Source: Gemmatimonadales bacterium (lineage in GTDB: Bacteria; Gemmatimonadota; Gemmatimonadetes; Gemmatimonadales; JACORV01). Taken from it: a stretch of DNA of 32,633 nucleotides. Where the stretch lies: contig DATJUT010000065.1 in assembly GCA_035502185.1 (NCBI GenBank), positions 1 through 32,633 on the forward strand, read 5' to 3'. Below, piece by piece: positions 13,822-20,659 of this stretch. Within the stretch, counting starts at the first letter, position 1; the number at the start of each line of letters is the position of its first letter. The notes under the pieces were generated by a model. That model was not told where the DNA came from, did not search any database, and saw only the letters and a program-made list of their open reading frames with translations. The translations under genes were made by a program, and so were the position numbers.

Positions 13822-16218
13822 ATGCTGCCGCTCCTCGTGGCTCTGCTGGTGGCACAGACGGCTCCGGAGGGCCCGGCGTCGCCGGCCGTCGCGGCTCCGG
13901 CGCCTGCGGCCGCCGCGGCCCCATCGCCGACCCAGGTCTCGATCCCGCGCGTCGCCGACGCCGAGGACGTCGTGGACGGCCGCCTCGACGAGCCGGTGTG
14001 GGCGCGGGCCGCGGTGCTGCGCGACTTCTCCCAGTACCTGCCCAACGACAACCGGCCGGCGGACGACTCGACCGAGGTGCTGGTCTGGTACTCGGCGACG
14101 GCGATCTACTTCGGCATCCGCGCCTACCAGGACTCCGCCAGCGTGCGGGCGACCCTGGCCGACCGCGACAAGATCACGGGCGACGACTACGTCGAGATCC
14201 TGCTCGACACCTTCAACGACCGGCGCCAGGCGCTGGTGTTCGGCGTGAACCCCCTGGGCGTGCAGGCCGACGGCACGCTGCGCGACGCCGCCCGCCAGAC
14301 CATCAACTTCATCTCCTCGGCCGTGACGGGCGCCTACACGCTCGACCTCAGCCCCGACTACGTCTTCGAGTCCAAGGGCCGGCAGACGGCGTGGGGCTAC
14401 GAGGTGGAGCTGCGCATCCCCTTCAAGACGCTGCGCTACCAGGCGCGCGAGCCGCAGGACTGGGGCGTCAACATCATCCGCGTGGTGCAGGCCACCGGCC
14501 ACCAGCACACCTGGACCCGCGTGCTGCAGACCGATGCGTCGTTCCTCGGGCAGGGCGGGACGCTGACCGGGCTCACCGACCTGAGGCGCGGCCTCGTGCT
14601 CGACGTGACGCCCGAGGTCACCAGCACCCTGACCGGCGCCCAGCAGCCGGGCGGCTGGCACTACGGCGGCGGCGATCCCCGGGTCGGCGCCACCGCGCGC
14701 TGGGGCGTCACGGCCAACCTCACGCTCAACGGCACGGTGCGCCCCGACTTCTCGCAGGTCGAATCCGACGTGCCGCAGATCCAGTTCGACCCGCGCCAGT
14801 CGCTCTACTACCCGGAGAAGCGGCCGTTCTTCCTCGACGGGCTGGAGATGTTCGCGTCGCCGTTCCAGCTCATCTACACCCGCCAGCTGGTCGATCCGGA
14901 CGGCGCCGCGAAGCTCACCGGGAAAGTGGGCGGGACGTCGGTGGCCTTCCTCTCGGGCGTGGACGGCAGCGACGCCTCGGCCACGGGGACGGACCACCCG
15001 GTGATGAACGCCCTGCGCCTGAAGCAGGACCTGGGCGGGAAGAGCGCCCTCGGGCTCGTCTACACCGACCGGGTGGACGGCCCGGCCTTCAACCGGGTGG
15101 CGGCCGTGGACGGGCGGCTGGTGCTGGGCGACGCCTACGCCCTCACCTTCCAGGGCGGCGGCAGCGCCACCCGCGACAGCGGCCCCACGTCCTATGCGCC
15201 CATCTGGTACGCCGCGCTGGTGCGCTCGGGGCGGCGCCTGAGCTTCAATCTCTCCGCCTCCGGCATCGGCGACGACTTCCGCGCCTCGAGCGGGTTCATC
15301 TCGCGTCCCGGCGTGGCGCAGGTCGCGTTCAGCCCCACCTACACCGTGGCCGGCGCGCCCGGGTCGTGGCTCGAGAGCTTCGCGGGGAACATCTATACCG
15401 CCGGCACCTGGGACGACTACCGGCTGTTCTCGCGGGGCGACCCGCCCGACACCCGCCAGTTCCACGTCAACACCGGCTTCACGCTCAAGGGCGGCTGGCA
15501 GGTGGGGGCGTCGGTGCTGTTCGAGTCGTTCGGGTACCCGAACCAGCTGTACGCGAGCTACTGGGTCGAGCGGGTGACGCCCGCGGCCGGCGGCGGGCCG
15601 CCGGTGGTGGACACCGTGCCGTTCACCGGCCAGGCGCGGATCGGCAACCTCGACTACGGCGTGAACCTGCAGACGCCGCGGTTCCAGAGCTTCTCCCTTT
15701 CGGCGTACCTGCTCCTCGGGCACGACGAGAACTTCTACGAGTGGGCCTCGGGGCGGATCATCGTCGGCACCCTCGACCTCTCGTGGCGGCCCACCGAGCA
15801 GCTCCGCACCGAGCTGATCTACGATCATCAGCAGATCGTCCGGCGCGACGGCGGCAGCACCGTGGCGCTCACGCGGGTGCCGCGCCTCAAGCTCGAGTAC
15901 CAGCTGTCGCGGCCGATCTTCCTCAGGCTGGTGGGCCAGTACACCGCCACGCAGGTGGACGCCCTGCGCGACGACTCCCGCACCGGCGGCGCCATCCTGG
16001 TCCGGGACCCGGCCACCGGGACCTTCACCCGCAGCGCGCCCTCCGCCGGCAACGCCTTCCGGGTGGACTGGCTGTTCTCCTACCATCCCACGCCCGGCAC
16101 CGTGGTCTACGCGGGCTACGGCAGCAGCCTCGACGACCCCGCCGCCTTCCGGTTCCGGAACCTGGCACGGGTCGGCGACGGCTTCTTCGTCAAGCTGAGC
16201 TATTTGTACAGGGTGTAG
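13822..16218 (+). CDS. DUF5916-type outer-membrane protein with CBM9-like N-terminal domain
   Basis: Exported protein of 798 residues, probably an outer-membrane beta-barrel. Seen: a short signal sequence (MLPLLVALLVAQT), an Ala/Pro-rich linker, an N-terminal carbohydrate-binding-like domain (about residues 40-225: VDGRLDEPVWARA, VLVWYSATAIYFGIRAY, DYVEILLDTFNDR, EVELRIPFKTLRY), then a long region of alternating beta strands (about 300-798) ending in FFVKLSYLYRV, typical of a barrel C-terminus. I recognise this two-part layout as DUF5916. Known members are common in Bacteroidota, Gemmatimonadota and related phyla; their substrate is not established. The linker PRQSLYYPEKRPFFLDG is a characteristic internal motif. 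The ATG at 13822 is set by the signal peptide. Confidence 0.85.
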   Translation: MLPLLVALLVAQTAPEGPASPAVAAPAPAAAAAPSPTQVSIPRVADAEDVVDGRLDEPVWARAAVLRDFSQYLPNDNRPADDSTEVLVWYSATAIYFGIRAYQDSASVRATLADRDKITGDDYVEILLDTFNDRRQALVFGVNPLGVQADGTLRDAARQTINFISSAVTGAYTLDLSPDYVFESKGRQTAWGYEVELRIPFKTLRYQAREPQDWGVNIIRVVQATGHQHTWTRVLQTDASFLGQGGTLTGLTDLRRGLVLDVTPEVTSTLTGAQQPGGWHYGGGDPRVGATARWGVTANLTLNGTVRPDFSQVESDVPQIQFDPRQSLYYPEKRPFFLDGLEMFASPFQLIYTRQLVDPDGAAKLTGKVGGTSVAFLSGVDGSDASATGTDHPVMNALRLKQDLGGKSALGLVYTDRVDGPAFNRVAAVDGRLVLGDAYALTFQGGGSATRDSGPTSYAPIWYAALVRSGRRLSFNLSASGIGDDFRASSGFISRPGVAQVAFSPTYTVAGAPGSWLESFAGNIYTAGTWDDYRLFSRGDPPDTRQFHVNTGFTLKGGWQVGASVLFESFGYPNQLYASYWVERVTPAAGGGPPVVDTVPFTGQARIGNLDYGVNLQTPRFQSFSLSAYLLLGHDENFYEWASGRIIVGTLDLSWRPTEQLRTELIYDHQQIVRRDGGSTVALTRVPRLKLEYQLSRPIFLRLVGQYTATQVDALRDDSRTGGAILVRDPATGTFTRSAPSAGNAFRVDWLFSYHPTPGTVVYAGYGSSLDDPAAFRFRNLARVGDGFFVKLSYLYRV

Positions 16219-16290
16219 AAGCCGGGGGTTGGGTTTGGGGCTTGGGGGTTGGGGCGCCCCGTCCCGGATCCCCAAACCCCAACCCCCGGC
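16219..16290. repeat. G-rich inverted repeat immediately after a stop codon
   Basis: The TAG at 16216-16218 is followed at once by AAGCCGGGGGTTGGG. The arm 16221-16240 (GCCGGGGGTTGGGTTTGGGG) pairs with 16270-16290 with one 1-base bulge. The strand has runs of 3-5 G at short spacing, so a G-quadruplex is possible as well as a hairpin. It probably ends or stabilises the DUF5916 transcript. Confidence 0.75.
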
Positions 16291-16612
16291 TCGTGACCTG
16301 AGAGGCGCCCCGGGGTACCACCAGTCGTCAGTGGTCGGCGGTGAGCCTCCCGTTCCCGTGACGCCCATCACCATCGCCGGGCACCGCCGCACCGCCGCCG
16401 CCGCGCGTGAATCCGCCGCCGCACCGCCGGAACGTCTCTATCACTAGCGAGTACTAGTAATACATTCCCCGGCGTCGCCGCGGCCAGCGCGGCGCTCGCC
16501 GGTGGCTCCGCCGGCCGTGCGGGTGGACGGCGTCCCCGGACGGGACGTGCGGGGCCGAGCCAACGGTTCGCGCGCGGGCGGTCTACCCGCCGACCACCAC
16601 AACGGAGGCGCT
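16291..16612. other. Gene-free interval before the cupredoxin gene
   Basis: Apart from the G-rich repeat, this 322-base stretch has no convincing gene; the 72-residue frame over it has no supporting start or composition. An AT-rich patch with TAATAC at 16458-16463 could be a -10 for the cupredoxin gene, but no -35 is seen. A Shine-Dalgarno GGAGG at 16604-16608 precedes the ATG at 16613. Confidence 0.4.
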
Positions 16613-16993
16613 ATGCGTCGGAGTCTCCTGCTGGGATTCGCCCTGCTGGGCTCGCTGGTGGCGTGCAGCTCGAGCACCGGGTACGGAAGCGGCGGCGGCA
16701 GCGGCAACAGCAACGGCATGCCCGGGGCCGACCAGGTCTTCATGCAGAACGTCGCCTTCGTCCCCGCGACCCGGACGGTGAGCGTGGGGACGACGGTGCA
16801 GTGGGTGAACCAGGACGGGTTCGCCCACACCGTCACCAAGGACTCGGGGCCGGGGGCCGCGTTCAGCTCCGGGAACATCGGCGCCGGGGCCGGCTTCTCG
16901 GTGAGGTTCGACAGCGCCGGAACCTACCAGTACCACTGCTCGATCCACGGCTCGCCCGGCGCGGGGATGCACGGCACGGTGATCGTGCAGTAG
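16613..16993 (+). CDS. Cupredoxin-type copper lipoprotein
   Basis: Predicted periplasmic lipoprotein of 126 residues and likely an electron carrier. Seen: lipobox LVAC with Cys18, a Ser/Gly-rich linker (about 20-37), then a plastocyanin/azurin-like domain. Candidate type 1 copper ligands are H72 (FAHTVTKD), C109 and H112 in YHCSIHG and M119 (AGMHG), following the family order His...Cys-x2-His...Met. The domain starts VFMQNVAFVPATRTVSVGTT, the beta strand pattern of small cupredoxins. GGAGG is 4 bases before the ATG, supporting this start. No oxidase or nitrite reductase partner is in the window, so the redox partner is unknown. Confidence 0.88.
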   Translation: MRRSLLLGFALLGSLVACSSSTGYGSGGGSGNSNGMPGADQVFMQNVAFVPATRTVSVGTTVQWVNQDGFAHTVTKDSGPGAAFSSGNIGAGAGFSVRFDSAGTYQYHCSIHGSPGAGMHGTVIVQ

Positions 16994-17013
16994 GTAACAC
17001 GACTGCCGCGGCC

Positions 17014-17067
17014 GGTGGTAGGTTGTAGGTGGTGGTGACCACGACCCACCACCTACCACCCACCAAC
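17014..17067. repeat. GGTTGTAGG-type heptamer inverted repeat
   Basis: GGTTGTAGGTGGTGG (17021-17035) pairs with CCACCACCTACCACC (17047-17061) at all but one position, with an 11-base loop. It fills most of the 92-base gap between the cupredoxin and oxidoreductase genes, in the same orientation as the 12030 and 18270 copies. It is probably a transcript-end or processing signal between co-directional genes. Confidence 0.75.
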
Positions 17068-17085
17068 GCCCTGCCTCGAGGCTCG

Positions 17086-18267
17086 ATGCCGGATTATCAC
17101 TACCTCATCATCGGCGGCGGGATGACGGCCGACGCGGCCGCGCGCGGGATCCGCGAGGTGGATGCGGAGCGCGACATCGGCCTGCTGACCGAGGAGCCCG
17201 ACCCCCCGTACGGCCGGCCTCCGCTGACCAAGGGCCTGTGGAAGGGCGAGGCGCTCGAAAGCGTGTGGCGGAAGACCGCCGACGCCGGCGTCACCCTGCA
17301 GCTCGGCAAGCGCGTGGTGAAGCTCGATCCCGCGGCGCGGCAGGTCACCGACCACCGCGGGGCGACCTACGGGTACCGGAAGCTGCTGCTCGCGACCGGG
17401 GCGCGGCCCCGGCGCCTGGTGGCCGGCGGCGAGCAGGTCGTCTACTTCCGCACCCTCGCCGACTATCGCCTGGTGCGGGAGGCGGCGGACCGGAAGCGGC
17501 GATTCGCCGTCATCGGCGGCGGGTTCATCGGCGCCGAGATCGCCGCGGCGCTGACCGGCGCCGGGTGCAAGGTCACGATGCTGTTCTCCGACCCCGGCAT
17601 CGGGGCGCGGCTGTTCCCGCTCGACCTCGCGCGGTTCCTCAACGACTACTACGCCGAGCGGGGCGTGACGGTCGCCAACGGCCAGTCGGTCATCGGCCTG
17701 GTCAAGCGCGGCCGCTCGTTCGCGGTGCGCACGCTGACCGGCGCCGACATCGCGGCCGACGTGGTGGTGGCGGGCCTCGGCGTCGAGCCCAACGTGGAGA
17801 TCGCCGAGAGCGCCGGCCTCGCCACCGACAACGGCGTCGTGGTGGACGAGCGGCTGCGGACCGGGGCCCCGGACGTCTGGGCCGCGGGCGACGTCGCCGC
17901 GTTCCCCAGCCCCGCGCTCGGCCGGCGGGTGCGCGTCGAGCACGAGGACGCCGCGCTCACCATGGGCCGCCACGCCGGCCGCGCGATGGCGGGCGCCGAC
18001 GACGGCCCGTACACGCACCTGCCGTTCTTCTACTCCGACCTGTTCGACCTCGGCTACGAGGCCGTCGGCACGCTCGACGCGCGCCTCCAGACGGCGAGCG
18101 ACTGGAAGACCCCGTTCCGCGAAGGCGTCGTGTACTACCTGGACGGCGGCCGCGTGCGCGGCGTGCTGCTGTGGAGCACGTGGGGGCAGGTGGATGCGGC
18201 GAGGCGGTTGCTGGCGGAGAAGGGACCGTTCACCGAGGCGGCGTTGAAGGGCAGGTTGCCTGAGTGA
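17086..18267 (+). CDS. FAD-dependent NAD(P)H oxidoreductase (ferredoxin reductase/AIF-like)
   Basis: Cytoplasmic flavoprotein of 393 residues of the pyridine nucleotide-disulfide oxidoreductase class 1 fold. Seen: the FAD-binding N-terminus YHYLIIGGGMTADAAARGI, the conserved PPYGRPPLTKGLW, the ATGARPRRL motif, the NAD(P)-binding VIGGGFIGAEIAAALTGAG (about 140-158), and the second FAD motif VWAAGDVAAFPSP (about 264-276). No redox-active CxxC is present, so it fits the ferredoxin/rubredoxin reductase or AIF-like branch, passing electrons from NAD(P)H to a carrier or quinone. The ATG at 17086 is preferred; earlier start codons at 17029 lie in the repeat. The partner protein is unknown; the upstream cupredoxin is in another compartment. 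Confidence 0.88.
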   Translation: MPDYHYLIIGGGMTADAAARGIREVDAERDIGLLTEEPDPPYGRPPLTKGLWKGEALESVWRKTADAGVTLQLGKRVVKLDPAARQVTDHRGATYGYRKLLLATGARPRRLVAGGEQVVYFRTLADYRLVREAADRKRRFAVIGGGFIGAEIAAALTGAGCKVTMLFSDPGIGARLFPLDLARFLNDYYAERGVTVANGQSVIGLVKRGRSFAVRTLTGADIAADVVVAGLGVEPNVEIAESAGLATDNGVVVDERLRTGAPDVWAAGDVAAFPSPALGRRVRVEHEDAALTMGRHAGRAMAGADDGPYTHLPFFYSDLFDLGYEAVGTLDARLQTASDWKTPFREGVVYYLDGGRVRGVLLWSTWGQVDAARRLLAEKGPFTEAALKGRLPE

Positions 18268-18269
18268 GA

Positions 18270-18360
18270 TAGGTTGTGGGCTGCAGGTCGAAGGTGGTTG
18301 CGAGTTCCGGGAGGGCAGTGGCGGCGGGGCGGTTCCCACGACCTACCACCTGCAACCCAC
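18270..18360. repeat. GGTTGTAGG-type heptamer inverted repeat
   Basis: TAGGTTGTGGG (18270-18280) pairs with CCCACGACCTA (18335-18345) at 10 of 11 positions, and CTGCAGGT (18281-18288) and AACCCAC-type bases (18354-18360) extend the similarity. A GTGGTTGCGAG fragment in the loop belongs to the GTTGCGAG family, so this copy looks mixed. It lies in the 114-base gap before the Ser/Thr kinase gene. Confidence 0.6.
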
Positions 18361-18381
18361 TGACACTTAATTAGTCCCTCG

Positions 18382-20631
18382 ATGCCCGGGTCCACGCAGG
18401 CCATCGCCCGCGACCTCCAAGGCCGCTACGCCGTCGAGCGCGAGCTCGGTCGCGGGGGCATGGCGAGCGTGTACCTCGCCGAGGACCTCAAGCACCACCG
18501 CAAGGTCGCGATCAAGGTGATGCACCCCGACCTGGTGCGGTCGGTGGACGCCGCCCGCTTCCTGCGCGAGATCGGGATCGCCGCGCAGCTGTCGCATCCG
18601 CACATCGTGCCCCTGATCGACTCGGGCGAGGCCGGCGGCCGGCTCTACCTGGTGACGCCCTACGTCACCGGCGGCTCGCTGCGCGAGCGGCTCGAGCGCG
18701 AGGGCCCGCTCCCGCTCGCCGACGTGCTGCGGATCGCCGAGGAGGCCGGCGCGGGCCTCGATTTCGCGCACCGCAACGGCTTCGTGCACCGCGACGTCAA
18801 GCCCGAGAACATCCTGTTCGCCGACGGCCACGCGGTGCTCGCCGATTTCGGGATCGCGCGCGCCTGCTGCGGGCCGGAGCGCGGCCCGGTCGCGGGGGTG
18901 GGGGTCACCGAGGTCGGCATCGCGGTGGGCACGCCGGAGTACATGAGCCCGGAGGCGGCGAGCGGCGACGACGTGGACAGCCCCGCCGACGTCTACAGCC
19001 TGGCGTGCGTGGTGTACGAGATGCTGACGGGCGAGCCGCCGCTGAAGGGCGACGGGCCGCGCGCGACCATGGCCCGGCAGATCGCCGAGGTGCCGCGCTC
19101 GGTGCGCGCCGCGCGGCCCGACGCGCCGCCCGCGATGGAGCGGGCGCTCGCCCGGGCGCTGGCCAAGAACCCGGCGGACCGCTTCCAGAGCGTGGCCGAC
19201 TTCCTCGCCGCGCTCGCGGCCGAGACGGCCGAGGCCGCGCCCCGGAGCCTCGTGCCGGGCCGCTGCGTCGCGGTGCTGCCGTTCGTCAACGCCAGCCCCG
19301 ATCCCGAGAACGAGTACCTGAGCGACGGCATCACCGACGAGCTGATCGACGCGCTTGCCAAGGTCGAGGGACTGCGCCTGGCCTCCCGCACCTCGGTGTT
19401 CGCGCTCAAGGGCAAGCCGCAGGACGTGCGCGCCATCGGCGCCCTGCTCGGCGCCTCCGAGATCCTCGAGGGCACGGTGCGCAAGGCCGGCGACCGGCTG
19501 CGGATCACGGCGCAGCTCTCCTCGACCGACGACGGCCGGCTGCTGTGGTCGCAGCGCTACGACCGCAACCTCGACGACGTGTTCGCGATCCAGGACGAGA
19601 TCGCGCGGACCATCGTCACCACGCTCCGGGCCACCTCGTTCGCCGACCTCGCCGAGCCGGCCGCGCGGCGCTACACCGAGAACGTCGCGGCCTACGGCCT
19701 CTACCTGCGCGGCCGCTACCAGTGGAACAAGCGCACTCAGAAGGGCGTGGCCCAGGGGATCCGCTACTTCGAGCAGGCCATCGCCGCGGACCCCGGCTAC
19801 GCGCTCGCCTACACCGGACTCGCCGATTCCTACGCGCTGCAGGTGGACTACCGCAGCATGCCGGTGAAGGAGGGGTTCGAGAAGGCGGAGGCGTACGCGC
19901 GCCAGGCGCTGGCGCTGGACGACTCGCTGGCCGAGGCGCACGCCTCGCTGGCGTGGTGCCGGTTCATCTACGACTGGGACTGGGCGGGGGCGGAGGCCGA
20001 GTTCCGCCGCGCGCTGGAGCTGGACCCGCGCTACGCCAGTGCGCACAACTGGTACGCCTTCCTGCTCTCGTCGCAGGGCAAGACCCAGGAGGCGCTGGTC
20101 GAGGGCCTCACGGCGCTCGAGCTGGATCCGGCGTCGGTCTCGATCCGGCGCACCGTCGCCTGGGACTACTACTATGCGCGCCGCTACGACCAGTCCGCCT
20201 ACCACGCGACGCGGGCCATCGCCATGAACCCGACCCAGGAGGAGAGCCACCGCATCCTGGGGATGGCGCTGGCCTTCGGCGGCCGGCTCGCCGAGGCGGA
20301 GCGGACGCTGCGCGAGGCGCGGACGCTGCCCGGCGCCGGCGCCTACGCGATCGGCGCGCTGGGCTGGGTGCTGGCGCGCGTGGGCCAGCGGGCGGAGGCG
20401 GAGGCGCTGCTCGGGGAGCTGGAGGCGCTCGCCGCGCGCGAGTACGTCACGCCGGTCGCGTTCGGCACGCTGCTGATCGGGCTCGGCGACCGGGAGCGCG
20501 CCCTGGACTACGCGGAGCGCGCCGCGGCCGAGCGGCGCGGCTGGACGGTGTACGCGAACGTGAATCCGCTGTTCGACTCGCTGCGGGAGGAGAAGCGATT
20601 CAAGGCGCTGGTGAAGAAGATGGGGCTGTGA
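18382..20631 (+). CDS. Ser/Thr protein kinase fused to TolB/FlgO-like domain and TPR repeats
   Basis: Cytoplasmic receptor-like kinase of 749 residues. Seen: a eukaryotic-type kinase domain (about residues 10-285) with GRGGMASVYLAED, the VAIKVM lysine (about 43), HRDVKPEN (about 136), DFGIAR (about 155) and a MSPEA peptide in place of APE; then a TolB/FlgO-like domain (about 293-420: RCVAVLPFVNASPDPENEY, GITDELIDAL, LLGASEILEGTVRKAGDRLR, LLWSQRYDRNLDDVFAIQDE), then TPR-type helical repeats to the end (about 430-740). No membrane segment is visible, so sensing is likely cytosolic or through partners. The secreted paralogue at 5677-7209 shares the C-terminal half. The AT-rich TTAATTAG about 8 bases before the ATG may be a weak -10 for an almost leaderless mRNA. 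Confidence 0.92.
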   Translation: MPGSTQAIARDLQGRYAVERELGRGGMASVYLAEDLKHHRKVAIKVMHPDLVRSVDAARFLREIGIAAQLSHPHIVPLIDSGEAGGRLYLVTPYVTGGSLRERLEREGPLPLADVLRIAEEAGAGLDFAHRNGFVHRDVKPENILFADGHAVLADFGIARACCGPERGPVAGVGVTEVGIAVGTPEYMSPEAASGDDVDSPADVYSLACVVYEMLTGEPPLKGDGPRATMARQIAEVPRSVRAARPDAPPAMERALARALAKNPADRFQSVADFLAALAAETAEAAPRSLVPGRCVAVLPFVNASPDPENEYLSDGITDELIDALAKVEGLRLASRTSVFALKGKPQDVRAIGALLGASEILEGTVRKAGDRLRITAQLSSTDDGRLLWSQRYDRNLDDVFAIQDEIARTIVTTLRATSFADLAEPAARRYTENVAAYGLYLRGRYQWNKRTQKGVAQGIRYFEQAIAADPGYALAYTGLADSYALQVDYRSMPVKEGFEKAEAYARQALALDDSLAEAHASLAWCRFIYDWDWAGAEAEFRRALELDPRYASAHNWYAFLLSSQGKTQEALVEGLTALELDPASVSIRRTVAWDYYYARRYDQSAYHATRAIAMNPTQEESHRILGMALAFGGRLAEAERTLREARTLPGAGAYAIGALGWVLARVGQRAEAEALLGELEALAAREYVTPVAFGTLLIGLGDRERALDYAERAAAERRGWTVYANVNPLFDSLREEKRFKALVKKMGL

Positions 20632-20659
20632 AAGACAGGGTGCAGGGCGTGAGGGTGTG
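20629..20659 (+). repeat. Short G-rich stop-codon element between convergent genes
   Basis: The TGA of the kinase is followed by AAGACAGGGTGCAGGGC. TGAAAGACAGGG is identical in 12 bases to the minus strand at 28391-28402, where another gene ends. G runs repeat at about 7-base spacing. Only 28 bases separate the two convergent genes, so the element would be shared by both ends. Confidence 0.55.

Noticed and set aside
17029-17085. Start of the FAD oxidoreductase at GTG 17029
   Set aside because: These codons translate the inverted repeat; the FAD motif protein begins at ATG 17086.
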